Positions 27,040-35,161 of a stretch of DNA of 64,000 nt are shown here, one piece after another (the first letter of the stretch is position 1; the number at the start of each line of letters is the position of its first letter). A program made the translations under genes and the position numbers. The DNA lies in contig NZ_NOIT01000017.1 of assembly GCF_004136555.1 (NCBI RefSeq), positions 1 to 64,000 of the forward strand, written 5' to 3'. Under the pieces are notes generated by a model. The model was not told the DNA's origin and made no database searches. It saw only the letters and a list, made by a program, of their open reading frames with translations. The stretch comes from Kocuria carniphila. GTDB taxonomy: Bacteria; Actinomycetota; Actinomycetes; Actinomycetales; Micrococcaceae.

Positions 27040-28287
27040 GTGGCTGATTCGCCCAGCGGGGCCAGGTCCAGCGCGTGGCTCTGGCTCCTGGTCGCGTGCG
27101 CGGTGCTCACGCAGTCCACCGTCAACCTGCTGCGCCCGGTCACCTCCTACAAGCTGCTCGCACTGCAGGCGGATTCCGTAACCATTGGTTTAACCACCGC
27201 CGCCTATGCTCTCGTTCCACTTTTTACCGCTGTGTGGCTCGGCCGGTACTCGGATCGTGCCCCGCAGTTGAAACTCCTGACCCTTGCCGGGGTGGGGCTG
27301 CTGGTTGCGGGCGGCTCGCTCTTGGCGGCGTCTCCCACGGTGTGGGCCATTGTTGCGGCCAGTGTGGTGCTGGGTATGGGGCATCTGTGTTTCACGATTG
27401 GGGGACAGGCCGCTATCGCCCGCTATGCCGCGGATCGGGACCTGGATAAGGGGTTCGGGTGGTTCACCGCAGCCTTTTCCGCCGGGCAAATGATTGGGCC
27501 CGCGTTGGGCGGTTGGCTAGTGGGCCAGAGCACCGGGGTCGAATCCGCCGAGCGATTAGCTGACGTCAATCAAGCGATGTGGATCGGCACCGCGCTTTCT
27601 CTCTTCGCCGTTCCGTTGTTGATTTTCCGTTTCAAAGCACCGCGGTCGACGACGTCGCGCCCCGGCCAACCTCGCACCGGCCAAGTCAGCCAGGTTTCAG
27701 CGGAAAAGCCCACGGTAGTCGGTGTGCTCAAGGTTCCCCGCGTGGCGTCGCACATGTTGGCGGCGCTGTCCCTGCTGGCCATGTTGGACATTCTCACCGC
27801 GTTTCTCCCGGTCATCGGCGAAGAAGCAGGCGTTGCACCCGCCGTGGTCGGTTTGCTGCTGGGTGTCAGGGGACTGGCATCTATTGCGTCCCGAATACTT
27901 CTTCCGTGGTTGTCCATGCGATTTTCCCGGCGTTCGCTCTTGTTGACGTGTTTATTCGGGGCGGGAATTACTCTGATTATTCCGCCGCTATTCATTCAGC
28001 ATTTCTGGATAGCGGCCGCATTGCTGGCCGTCGGAGGGTTCTTGCTGGGTTTGGGCCAACCGCTGACGATGACCATGATCACCACGTCCGTGCCTTCCAA
28101 CTGGCGCGGTTCCGCCTTAGCTGTTCGACTCACGGGCAATCGTCTCGGACAGGTGGTGCTCCCGCTACTCGCCGGTGTTTTTGCCGCGCCGCTGGGGCCC
28201 GCCGCTGCCGTGTGGATGTGCTGTGGAGTGCTGCTGATCAGCGGGGCCGAAAAAGCGTGGGGCGATAAACGTTCTGGCCGGTCCTGA
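27040..28287 (+). CDS. MFS transporter
   Basis: A 415-residue major facilitator with twelve predicted helices. The loop between helices 2 and 3 carries a form of the MFS motif (GRYSDRAPQLKLL), and helix 5 has AFSAGQMIGPALGGWLVG, which resembles the motif C proline/glycine pattern of drug:H+ antiporters. The centre holds a hydrophilic loop (~205-230). It probably exports a small molecule; the substrate is unknown. GTG 27040 follows AAGGTGGG. The 257-base region upstream, shared with the divergent VWA gene, is AT-richer than its surroundings and contains GATCAG-type short repeats but no operator I can define. Confidence 0.8.
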   Translation: MADSPSGARSSAWLWLLVACAVLTQSTVNLLRPVTSYKLLALQADSVTIGLTTAAYALVPLFTAVWLGRYSDRAPQLKLLTLAGVGLLVAGGSLLAASPTVWAIVAASVVLGMGHLCFTIGGQAAIARYAADRDLDKGFGWFTAAFSAGQMIGPALGGWLVGQSTGVESAERLADVNQAMWIGTALSLFAVPLLIFRFKAPRSTTSRPGQPRTGQVSQVSAEKPTVVGVLKVPRVASHMLAALSLLAMLDILTAFLPVIGEEAGVAPAVVGLLLGVRGLASIASRILLPWLSMRFSRRSLLLTCLFGAGITLIIPPLFIQHFWIAAALLAVGGFLLGLGQPLTMTMITTSVPSNWRGSALAVRLTGNRLGQVVLPLLAGVFAAPLGPAAAVWMCCGVLLISGAEKAWGDKRSGRS

Positions 28288-28464
28288 ACGGCATGCGTGT
28301 TGTTGCGTTGAGAGCCCGGTGTTACTTATTCTTTGATCAGCGCGAACAGCATTGGGGAGTTTCGCGTTTCTCGTGGCAGTGGACTTCTGTCCGCGTGTGT
28401 TCCTCCAGCGTCCTGCTCATCAGACGCTCACACGGCTGCCCATGTTCCCCGGGGAGAGATTTTC

Positions 28465-29280
28465 ACGACAACTGAGAACGTTGAACGTCAAGAACGCGGG
28501 TTGTCCCGCCGCACCGTGGCCAAGGGCGCTGCGTGGAGTGTCCCGGTGATTGCCGCTGCGGCATCCGCGCCGGCTTACGCGGTGTCTCCTGCATGCCAGG
28601 GGCTTTGCTACACGGCTGAGTTCACGTCCGCCGACCAGGGAAAACTGGCGAGTGGCGTTGTCTTGACCGGTACGCCCGTGACGCCCGGCTGCAGCCAGCC
28701 TCCCATCCGGGTGACCATGACTTTGAATATGGGGGGCACTGCGGGGGCGGTGAACCCACGGACAAATGAGTCATCTTCTGGGAAATATAGTTCCGAATTC
28801 AACGGAAGGATTGGTTACCAAGGTGAACAGAATGGTTATCCTGCTACATCTCCTTATCCCATTAGAGGTCTGAGTCGCACGGATCCCGGGTTGGTACTTA
28901 ATATTGGCTACAGGACGACCACTACGGTGACGTTTAATTTTTCGGAGCCGGTCAGTTCGGCAAGTCTTGAAATATTCGATATCACAAGAAGTAATAATTC
29001 GAACAGTACTCTGCGCTATACCGACACGGTTACTATTGACCAGCCATGGGTCATGGGCGAGGACCTGACTCATGCCAGCCGGACAAGTGGTGCTGCGGGG
29101 CAGACCTTCTCCCGCACTGTCACTTACAACGATGAAAAGATTTTCAGAAATATCATGACCACGAGAGCGCCTTCCCCGTTCTCATCATTGACTTTTACGT
29201 ATTCGGCCCCAGCTGCTTCCCCAGTTCGTGAAGGTTGGCAGTTCATTGCCATCGACGAACTGACATTCTGCCGACCTTAG
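28465..29280 (+). CDS. Tat-exported hypothetical protein; apparent ACG start
   Basis: An exported protein of about 271 residues, unknown function. The mature start is decided by a clear twin-arginine signal: SRRTVAKGAAWSVPVIAAAA then SAPAYA as cleavage site, in the style common among Micrococcaceae surface proteins. The body is rich in Thr/Ser/Asn and beta-prone, with a few cysteines (ACQGLCY near the new N-terminus, FCRP at the end). A ribosome binding site GGGGAGAG (28451-28458) is followed at ideal distance by ACG (28465-28467), which would give (M)TTENVERQERGL before the RR motif. The nearest conventional starts are a TTG at 28333 with no RBS and a TTG inside the RR signal. AT-content rises at 28780-29010. 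A terminator follows at 29303-29331. Confidence 0.7.
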   Translation, partial: TTTENVERQERGLSRRTVAKGAAWSVPVIAAAASAPAYAVSPACQGLCYTAEFTSADQGKLASGVVLTGTPVTPGCSQPPIRVTMTLNMGGTAGAVNPRTNESSSGKYSSEFNGRIGYQGEQNGYPATSPYPIRGLSRTDPGLVLNIGYRTTTTVTFNFSEPVSSASLEIFDITRSNNSNSTLRYTDTVTIDQPWVMGEDLTHASRTSGAAGQTFSRTVTYNDEKIFRNIMTTRAPSPFSSLTFTYSAPAASPVREGWQFIAIDELTFCRP

Positions 29281-29302
29281 CTATTTTTAGTCATTCTTCT
29301 TG

Positions 29303-29331
29303 GTGGCCCGCCGCTCTCTGCGGCGGGCCAC
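29303..29331. terminator. Terminator hairpin
   Basis: GTGGCCCGCCGC (29303-29314) and its exact reverse complement (29320-29331) flank a five-base loop, 23 bases after the Tat-exported gene. The converging oxidoreductase gene ends at 29443, so it may serve both strands. Confidence 0.85.
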
Positions 29332-29442
29332 TGCTGCGGGACTCTCAGTTCTTAATCCGCGAACCTCCGGTCTGTGGAGCCCGAAGCCTCTTCAACCGTC
29401 CCAAACCAATCCGCTCGGACGGTTTCGATAGCGGATCCAAGA

Positions 29443-30438
29443 TCAGCGAGGCACCGTGAGGACCACTTTGCCTACCTGGTTTCCTGCTTCAAGGTAGCGG
29501 TGAGCTTCGACAATGTCACCGAACTCGAAAGTGGTATCGATGACCGGCCGCAATGTTCCATCGGTCAGGCCACGAAGCACGAATTCAATAGCATCCTGTC
29601 GGCGGTTGTCATCTCGGGTGATCTCGAAGAGCTCGTATCCGCGGATGGTCAAGTGTTTTCCGAGCACCCCCAGGACAGGCAGGGGCGTTGGGTCGGGTGC
29701 CAATGCCCCGTAGACGATGATCATGGCATGAGGGGCGGCCGCAGCGACTAGATCCGCGAACCCTGGCCCAGCAACAGGATCGAAAACTACCTGGGCGCCT
29801 TGCCCGTCAGTGAGATCGCGGACCTGAGCTACCACGTCCTCTTCTGAGGTGGAGATCACGGCTGCAGCGCCAGCGTCGAGTAATTGCTGGCGTTTGGCAC
29901 TGGTACGGGTCAAAGCCACGGGTTGGGCTCCTGCCATGCGAGCAATCTGAATGGCTGCCAGCCCCACGCTGCTTGAGGCTGCCGGGATGAGGACGGTGTC
30001 TCCGGGTTGCACCTTGGCAAGGTCGATCAGTGCGCCGTAGGCGGTGATGAAATTCATCCACACGGCGGCCGCTTCTTCCCAGGACAGGTTCTCAGGGTGC
30101 TTGACGACTGCGGTTGCTGGGGCGATTACCAGCTCCCCATGGACGCCGTAGTCAGTCATCGCGAAGCTGGGAACCACACTGACTGCATCGCCAATGGTCA
30201 ATCCCGATACGTTTGGCCCGACAGATTCAACTTCGCCTGATGCCTCATATCCCAAACTCGAGGGAAAGACCGGATCAACCACATAAGCGCCATTGCGGAA
30301 CATGACTTCGGCCCGATTAAGACCTAGGGCGCGGGTGCGGATCCTGACTTCACCTGATTGGGGTTCGCGGGCCGTGACTTCTTCCAATTGCAGAACTTCC
30401 GGTCCGCCGGTGCGGTGAAAGCGAACTACTTTGCTCAT
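29443..30438 (-). CDS. Zinc-independent MDR oxidoreductase (quinone oxidoreductase-like)
   Basis: A 331-residue medium-chain dehydrogenase/reductase of the NADPH:quinone-oxidoreductase type. The groES-like N-terminal domain lacks the Cys/His zinc ligands of alcohol dehydrogenases (GLNRAEVMFRNGAY in place of the zinc-site sequence). The nucleotide fold shows IPAASSSVGLAAIQIARMAGA near residue 150, followed by TRTSAKRQQL, with the basic residues expected for NADPH. It probably reduces quinones or reactive enones. Its start overlaps the stop of the HxlR-family gene by three bases, and together they form a regulator-reductase operon, a common redox-stress arrangement for HxlR proteins such as YodB and QorR. 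Confidence 0.85.
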   Translation of the reverse strand: MSKVVRFHRTGGPEVLQLEEVTAREPQSGEVRIRTRALGLNRAEVMFRNGAYVVDPVFPSSLGYEASGEVESVGPNVSGLTIGDAVSVVPSFAMTDYGVHGELVIAPATAVVKHPENLSWEEAAAVWMNFITAYGALIDLAKVQPGDTVLIPAASSSVGLAAIQIARMAGAQPVALTRTSAKRQQLLDAGAAAVISTSEEDVVAQVRDLTDGQGAQVVFDPVAGPGFADLVAAAAPHAMIIVYGALAPDPTPLPVLGVLGKHLTIRGYELFEITRDDNRRQDAIEFVLRGLTDGTLRPVIDTTFEFGDIVEAHRYLEAGNQVGKVVLTVPR

Positions 30439-30839
30439 GACATCTCCGTTTCATCTTTCGACTCGGCATCTGTGGCCGAATTTGGGGTGGAATTGTGAGG
30501 CCTGATCCCTCGCTTAGCCAGCCATTGTTCGCCCCATTCATTGAGATCCAGCAGTAGCGGTACCAGACTTTGGGCTTCTTCAGTGAGGGAGTACTCGACC
30601 TTTGGTGGGACCACTGGATAGACCGTTCGGGTGACCAGACCGTCTTCCTCGAGTTCACGCAACTGTTTCGTGAGTAACCTCGGAGTGATGCCGCGGATCT
30701 TCCTGGCTAGTTGGTTGAAACGCATAGTGCCTTCGATGAGGTAAAAGAGGATGACCCCTTTCCACTTGCCACCGATGATGGCAACGCTGGCCTCCATTGC
30801 ACATCCGGGAAGATCATCAAAGAGTCGAGTCCTGGGCAT
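30435..30839 (-). CDS. HxlR-family transcriptional regulator
   Basis: A 134-residue winged-helix regulator. The HxlR signature is complete: GCAMEASVAIIGGKWKGVIL (with an N-terminal Cys at ~12 of the redox-sensing position), MRFNQLARKIRGITPRLLTKQLRELEEDGLV, then RTVYPVVPPKVEYSLTEEAQSL. The last ~25 residues (PHNSTPNSATDAESKDETE) form a hydrophilic tail not usual for the family. The conserved Cys before the first helix suggests thiol-based sensing of quinones or aldehydes, matching its partner quinone reductase. It is the first gene of the two-gene minus-strand unit. Confidence 0.9.
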   Translation of the reverse strand: MPRTRLFDDLPGCAMEASVAIIGGKWKGVILFYLIEGTMRFNQLARKIRGITPRLLTKQLRELEEDGLVTRTVYPVVPPKVEYSLTEEAQSLVPLLLDLNEWGEQWLAKRGIRPHNSTPNSATDAESKDETEMS

Positions 30840-31025
30840 ATCTCGTGCACTCCTTCGGGAAATTTTTTATTGCTTCCTCTCGGCAGTGGCACCCGAGTTT
30901 CCGTCCTGACCAATCCCACACGGCGAGGGGTTCGGGCATGGGGAAGGAGAAGGAGTTACTGCGGTAGGAACCTTTCAGCAGTTGCCGAGTTCATAGGACG
31001 ACGCTATCCCGCACTTCCCGTGCGC

Positions 31026-31062
31026 GGTAGTACGCACTTTTCTAGCCAGTACTACCCTTTTT
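31026..31062 (+). terminator. Terminator-like hairpin in the leader of the amidohydrolase gene
   Basis: GGTAGTAC (31026-31033) pairs with GTACTACC (31049-31056) around a 15-base loop and is followed by CTTTTT, the form of a plus-strand rho-independent terminator. No plus-strand gene precedes it; it lies 70 bases upstream of the ATG at 31132. It could be an attenuator of that gene or the end of a short leader RNA. Confidence 0.5.
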
Positions 31063-31131
31063 GTGCCCTTACTGCATTCGAACCACTCCTGCGTACGATG
31101 ACCGCAACTGGTTCCTATCCCTGGAGAGGTC

Positions 31132-32361
31132 ATGTCCGCACTGCATCAAGCATTCCTGCACGATTTTCAGCTCATGTCCCGCAACGGCGGGTTGGACTCC
31201 GGTGGGGTTGAGCGTCAGGCCGCCACCGCAGCGGACGGTCTCAACCGGCAGTGGTTCGCCGGCTGGTTGGCCGCGCGCGGTGCCACGGTGCACTACGACG
31301 AGATCGGTAACCAGTTCGGCACGTTCGAACTCCACCCCGGTGCGCCCTACGTGCTGGTCGGATCGCATCTCGATTCCCAGCCCAGGGCCGGCCGGTTCGA
31401 CGGCGCATACGGCGTGCTCGCGGGGGCGACAGTGTGTGCGGAACTGTACCGAGCGGCGTCGGCGGGGGAGCTGGAGCTCAAGTACAACCTGTGCGTCGTG
31501 AACTGGTTCAACGAGGAGGGTTGCCGGTTCAAGCCGTCCATGATGGGCAGTCTGGTGTACACGGGCAAGCTCGATCTCGAGACGGCTCTGGACATCGAGG
31601 ACGTGGACGGCATGACCGTGCGCGACGCCCTCGACGCACTCGGTCAGCGCGGAACCGAGAGCATTCCCGAGGCCGCGGCATACGTGGAGATCCACATCGA
31701 GCAGGGCAAGTCGATGGAGGAGAACGGCCAGACCATTGGCCTGGTGGAGGCCACGTGGGGTGCGCGCAAGTACGAATTCCGGGTGACCGGCGAGCAGTCC
31801 CACACCGGTGCCACGCTGATTGAGGATCGCAAGGACGCGCTGTTGGGTGCCTCGCTGCTCATTGCTGCGGCGCGCCGGATCGCGCTGGAGCACGACGTGA
31901 TCACCTCATGCGGTGAGCTGCTGATCCTGCCCAATTCTCCCGTCGCGGTCGCTCGGGAGGCTCGCTTGTTGATCGACCTGCGCAGCCCGGATGCCGCCCG
32001 GCTCGACGCCGCAGACGCGGCCTTCGCGCAGGAGATCACCAAAGCGGCGTCGGAGGCGAATGTGGAGATCGAAACTCTGAGCCGTAACGCCTGGGACGTG
32101 AAGAACTACGCGCCGGAGGGTGTGGAGCTCGCCGAGCAGGTTGTGCAGGAACTGGGTCTGCCGTACACGCGGATCATGACGCTGGCCGGCCATGATTCCA
32201 CCAACGTCAAGGACGTGATGCCCGCGGTCATGCTGTTCGTGCCGTCCCACAAGGGCATCACGCACAACGAGTACGAATTCACCTCTGACCAGGACATGCT
32301 CTCCGGGCTGGACATGCTGATCGGCGTGATGACGCGCGTGGCGCAGGGCGAGTTGGCCTGA
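31132..32361 (+). CDS. M20 amidohydrolase of the N-carbamoyl-L-amino acid hydrolase/allantoate amidohydrolase type
   Basis: A 409-residue dinuclear zinc hydrolase of the M20 carbamoylase group. The expected metal and substrate motifs are present: GSHLDSQPRAGRFDGAYGVL (His and Asp ligands), FNEEGCRF (catalytic Glu), YVEIHIEQGK, and a C-terminal THNEYEF histidine. Family enzymes hydrolyse N-carbamoyl amino acids, beta-ureidopropionate or allantoate; no hydantoinase, allantoinase or dihydropyrimidinase gene is beside it, so the substrate is open. GGAGAGG precedes ATG 31132. The terminator at 32368-32398 separates it from the next genes, although all point the same way. Confidence 0.85.
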   Translation: MSALHQAFLHDFQLMSRNGGLDSGGVERQAATAADGLNRQWFAGWLAARGATVHYDEIGNQFGTFELHPGAPYVLVGSHLDSQPRAGRFDGAYGVLAGATVCAELYRAASAGELELKYNLCVVNWFNEEGCRFKPSMMGSLVYTGKLDLETALDIEDVDGMTVRDALDALGQRGTESIPEAAAYVEIHIEQGKSMEENGQTIGLVEATWGARKYEFRVTGEQSHTGATLIEDRKDALLGASLLIAAARRIALEHDVITSCGELLILPNSPVAVAREARLLIDLRSPDAARLDAADAAFAQEITKAASEANVEIETLSRNAWDVKNYAPEGVELAEQVVQELGLPYTRIMTLAGHDSTNVKDVMPAVMLFVPSHKGITHNEYEFTSDQDMLSGLDMLIGVMTRVAQGELA

Positions 32362-32367
32362 ACGCCG

Positions 32368-32400
32368 GCCGCGCTTGCCGAGCGTCGGCAAGCGCGGCTT
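32368..32400. terminator. Strong hairpin terminator
   Basis: GCCGCGCTTGCCGA (32368-32381) and its exact reverse complement (32385-32398) surround a three-base loop, followed by TT. It starts seven bases after the amidohydrolase stop. Confidence 0.85.
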
Positions 32401-32461
32401 ATGCGCGTCCCCGCCGCGCCTTAGAGTGTGTGGTGAAGCACAACTCGACGAGGAGGCCGCA

Positions 32462-33763
32462 GTGTCCCAACCCACGCAAGCTCAGGAAGCCGCGATTCGG
32501 CAGGCGGTCGCGGAAGCGTTCGATCAGCAGGTCGAGTTCCTGCAGCGCTTGGTGGCCGAACCCTCGCGCCGCACCGAGGAACGCGCAGCACAGGACATGA
32601 TGGCCGCTGCATTCGAGGACGCCGGCCTGACCGTTGACCAGTGGACGCTCGACGCCGCCGAACTCGCCACCCACCCCGCTGCCGGCGCGGTCACCGTGGA
32701 CTACACAGAGACTCCCGTGGTCGTGGGCACTTTTGAGCCTTCCGCCCCCGCCGACGGCGCTCGCAGCCTGATCCTCAACGGTCACGTCGACGTGGTGCCC
32801 GAGGGACGCGAGGACACCTGGACCACCAGTCCGTGGGACGGTCGCATCGAGGACGGCTGGATGTACGGCCGCGGTGCAGGTGACATGAAGGCCGGGCTTG
32901 TCGCCAACCTGTTCGCCTTCAAGGCGTTGCGCGCTGCAGGGCTGGAACCCACTGGTCGCGTGCACCTGCAGTCCGTGCCGGAAGAGGAATGCACCGGCAA
33001 CGGCACCGTGGCCGCTATGCAGCGCGGCTACACCGCGGACGCCGTGCTGATCTCCGAACCCATTGCGGAGACCCTGGTGCGCGCCAATCTGGGTGTGATC
33101 TGGTTCGACGTTGACGTCACCGGAACCGCCGCCCACGCGCACGAGATGTCCAAGGGATTCAACGCGCTGGATGCCGCGTACTCTCTCATCGGAGATCTTC
33201 GTGCGCTGGAGGAACGCTGGAACCAGATCACGGTGGGGGACCCGAACTTCGGAGACCTGGAACACCCCATCAACCTCAATGTCGGCGTGCTGCAGGCGGG
33301 TGAATGGCCGTCATCGGTGCCCGATCGCTGTACGTTCTCGGTGCGGGTGTCGGTTCCGCCGTCGCTGGGATCGGCCGCGGCGTGGCAAGAAATTGAAGAA
33401 TGCGTGGAACGTGCGGGACGCGAGAACCCCGTGGTCTCCCGGGGCAAGGTGTCCGTGAGCAAGTCCGGATTCTTCTCCGATCAGTACGTCCTGGAACCAG
33501 GCACGGACGCGGAGGGGCTGCTGTCGGAGCTTCATGCGTCCGTGACCGGTGCGCCGCTGGAGTCCTATCCGTCCCCGGCGTACGTGGACTCACGGGTCTA
33601 CGGAACGTTCCAGGGGATCCCGTCCATGGTGTACGGACCCCTCGCGGAAACTCTGCACGGCAAGGACGAGCGCGTGAACCTGGAATCCGTGAAGCGCTGC
33701 ACCGAGATCTACGCGCTCTACATCGCTCGCTGGTGCGGCGTGCGTGAGGCGGGTCAGAAGTGA
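32462..33763 (+). CDS. M20 family deacylase (ArgE/DapE-like)
   Basis: A 433-residue zinc-dependent M20 peptidase/deacylase. Metal-site motifs are LILNGHVDVVPEG (His, Asp), YGRGAGDMKAG (bridging Asp), SVPEEECTGNGT (Glu pair), and LHGKDERVN (last His). The lid domain spans roughly residues 215-335. The family removes acyl groups from amino acids or cleaves dipeptides. GTG 32462 follows GAGGAGG. The stop overlaps the start of the CoA-transferase gene (GTGA), so the two are translationally coupled; this suggests that its product, perhaps a dicarboxylic acid or acylated amino acid, feeds the CoA-transferase step. That link is inference. Confidence 0.85.
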   Translation: MSQPTQAQEAAIRQAVAEAFDQQVEFLQRLVAEPSRRTEERAAQDMMAAAFEDAGLTVDQWTLDAAELATHPAAGAVTVDYTETPVVVGTFEPSAPADGARSLILNGHVDVVPEGREDTWTTSPWDGRIEDGWMYGRGAGDMKAGLVANLFAFKALRAAGLEPTGRVHLQSVPEEECTGNGTVAAMQRGYTADAVLISEPIAETLVRANLGVIWFDVDVTGTAAHAHEMSKGFNALDAAYSLIGDLRALEERWNQITVGDPNFGDLEHPINLNVGVLQAGEWPSSVPDRCTFSVRVSVPPSLGSAAAWQEIEECVERAGRENPVVSRGKVSVSKSGFFSDQYVLEPGTDAEGLLSELHASVTGAPLESYPSPAYVDSRVYGTFQGIPSMVYGPLAETLHGKDERVNLESVKRCTEIYALYIARWCGVREAGQK

Positions 33764-35013
33764 CGGACCAACCAGATCCAGTGGGCGCAGAACCCAGTCA
33801 GGCTTCGGCGGAGCAGTCCGGCGCGGCCGCCGGTGCCAGGGGTGAGAATTCGGCCGACACCACCCTCCCGCTCGAGGGCGTTCTGGTGGCAGACTTCTCC
33901 CGCGTGCTCGCCGGTCCGCTGGCCACCATGACCCTGGCGGATCTGGGTGCCCGGGTCATCAAGGTGGAACGCCCCGGCGCCGGGGATGACACCCGCAACT
34001 GGGGGCCGCCGTGGTCCGAAACCGGAGCCACGTACTTCGAGTCAGCCAACCGCAATAAGGAGTCCGTGGCCCTGGACCTCACGGATCCAGAGGACCTGGC
34101 GCTCGCCAAGAAGTTGGCCCTCAAAGCGGACATGCTGGTCGAAAACTTCAAACCCGGGGGCCTGGCCAAGCTGGGATTGGGCTACGAGGACCTGAGGGAT
34201 GAGAATCCCGGGCTGATTTACGCGTCCATCTCCGGATTCGGTTCCGCCGGGGGACGCCACCTGGCCGGATACGACTTCCTGGTGCAGGCCGTGGGCGGGC
34301 TCATGAGCATTACCGGTCCAGCCGATGGCTCGCCCTATAAGGCCGGCGTGGCGCTCGTGGACGTGCTGTGCGCCAAGGACACGACCATTGGCGTGCTGTC
34401 CGCGCTCGAAGCGCGCCGCCGGAACAACGGGCGCGGCTCCCACCTGGAGATCAATTTGCTGTCCAGCTTGCAGGGTGCACTGGTCAATCAAGGGCAGGCG
34501 TACCTGGGCGCGGATAAGGTTCCGTCGCGCATGGGCAATGAGCATCCGTCCATCGTTCCGTACCAGTTGTTGGAGTGCTCGGACGGACCGCTCGCGGTGA
34601 CCGTGGGAAATGACGGTCAGTTCGCTCGCATGGCCGCGGCCCTGGGGGTGGCCGAACTGGCCGAGGATGAGCGGTTCGCAACCAACACGGAGCGTGTGGC
34701 CCATCGGGACACCCTGGTTCCGTTGCTTGAAAAAGCCCTTTCCGCCAACACCGCTCAGCACTGGCAGGACGTCCTCACCGAGGTCGGTGTTCCCGCGGGA
34801 AAGGTGGGCGGCATCGATCAGGGAGTCGCCCTGGCGGAAGAGCTCGGCCTCGAACCCACCGTGGATGTTCAGGACGCCTCCGGGACAACCGTGGGCCGCC
34901 AGTTCCGGCCTCCGGTGACCTGGAATCCGCCGCTGGATACGCCCACTGCGGCCCCGCCACAGCTCGGGGAGCATACGGAATCGGTGGTGGAATGGCTCAA
35001 CCGAACTTCTTAG
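33760..35013 (+). CDS. Family III CoA-transferase (CaiB/BaiF), probable glutarate CoA-transferase
   Basis: A 417-residue class III CoA-transferase. After a disordered 35-residue head it shows GVLVADFSRVLAGPLATMTLADLGARVIKVE, the standard opening, then NRNKESVALDL and ASISGFGSAGGRHLAGYDFL. In animals the closest functional homologue type (SUGCT) moves CoA from succinyl-CoA to glutarate. Here the next plus-strand gene is glutaryl-CoA dehydrogenase, which strongly suggests that glutarate is the acceptor; other dicarboxylates are possible. It starts with GTG inside the stop of the deacylase gene. There is no hairpin before the dehydrogenase gene 150 bases downstream, so read-through is possible. 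Confidence 0.8.
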   Translation: MTDQPDPVGAEPSQASAEQSGAAAGARGENSADTTLPLEGVLVADFSRVLAGPLATMTLADLGARVIKVERPGAGDDTRNWGPPWSETGATYFESANRNKESVALDLTDPEDLALAKKLALKADMLVENFKPGGLAKLGLGYEDLRDENPGLIYASISGFGSAGGRHLAGYDFLVQAVGGLMSITGPADGSPYKAGVALVDVLCAKDTTIGVLSALEARRRNNGRGSHLEINLLSSLQGALVNQGQAYLGADKVPSRMGNEHPSIVPYQLLECSDGPLAVTVGNDGQFARMAAALGVAELAEDERFATNTERVAHRDTLVPLLEKALSANTAQHWQDVLTEVGVPAGKVGGIDQGVALAEELGLEPTVDVQDASGTTVGRQFRPPVTWNPPLDTPTAAPPQLGEHTESVVEWLNRTS

Positions 35014-35161
35014 GTGAGTGAAATAAAAAGGGGGCTGGCGCGGCAAGGTTTCGCGAGCGGCGTCGTCCCCGTAACGTGAGTCACAACTACAGAATGGGCG
35101 CGGTCGCAGTCTGTCCCGGGCCCTCGCACTACCGGCATGACCAATGATGCAAAGGAGCACC

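Noticed and set aside
28333-28464. A 44-codon N-terminal extension of the Tat-exported protein from TTG 28333
   Set aside because: It has no RBS, its sequence is unlike a protein N-terminus, and it would push the RR motif about 55 residues inward, too far for a Tat signal.
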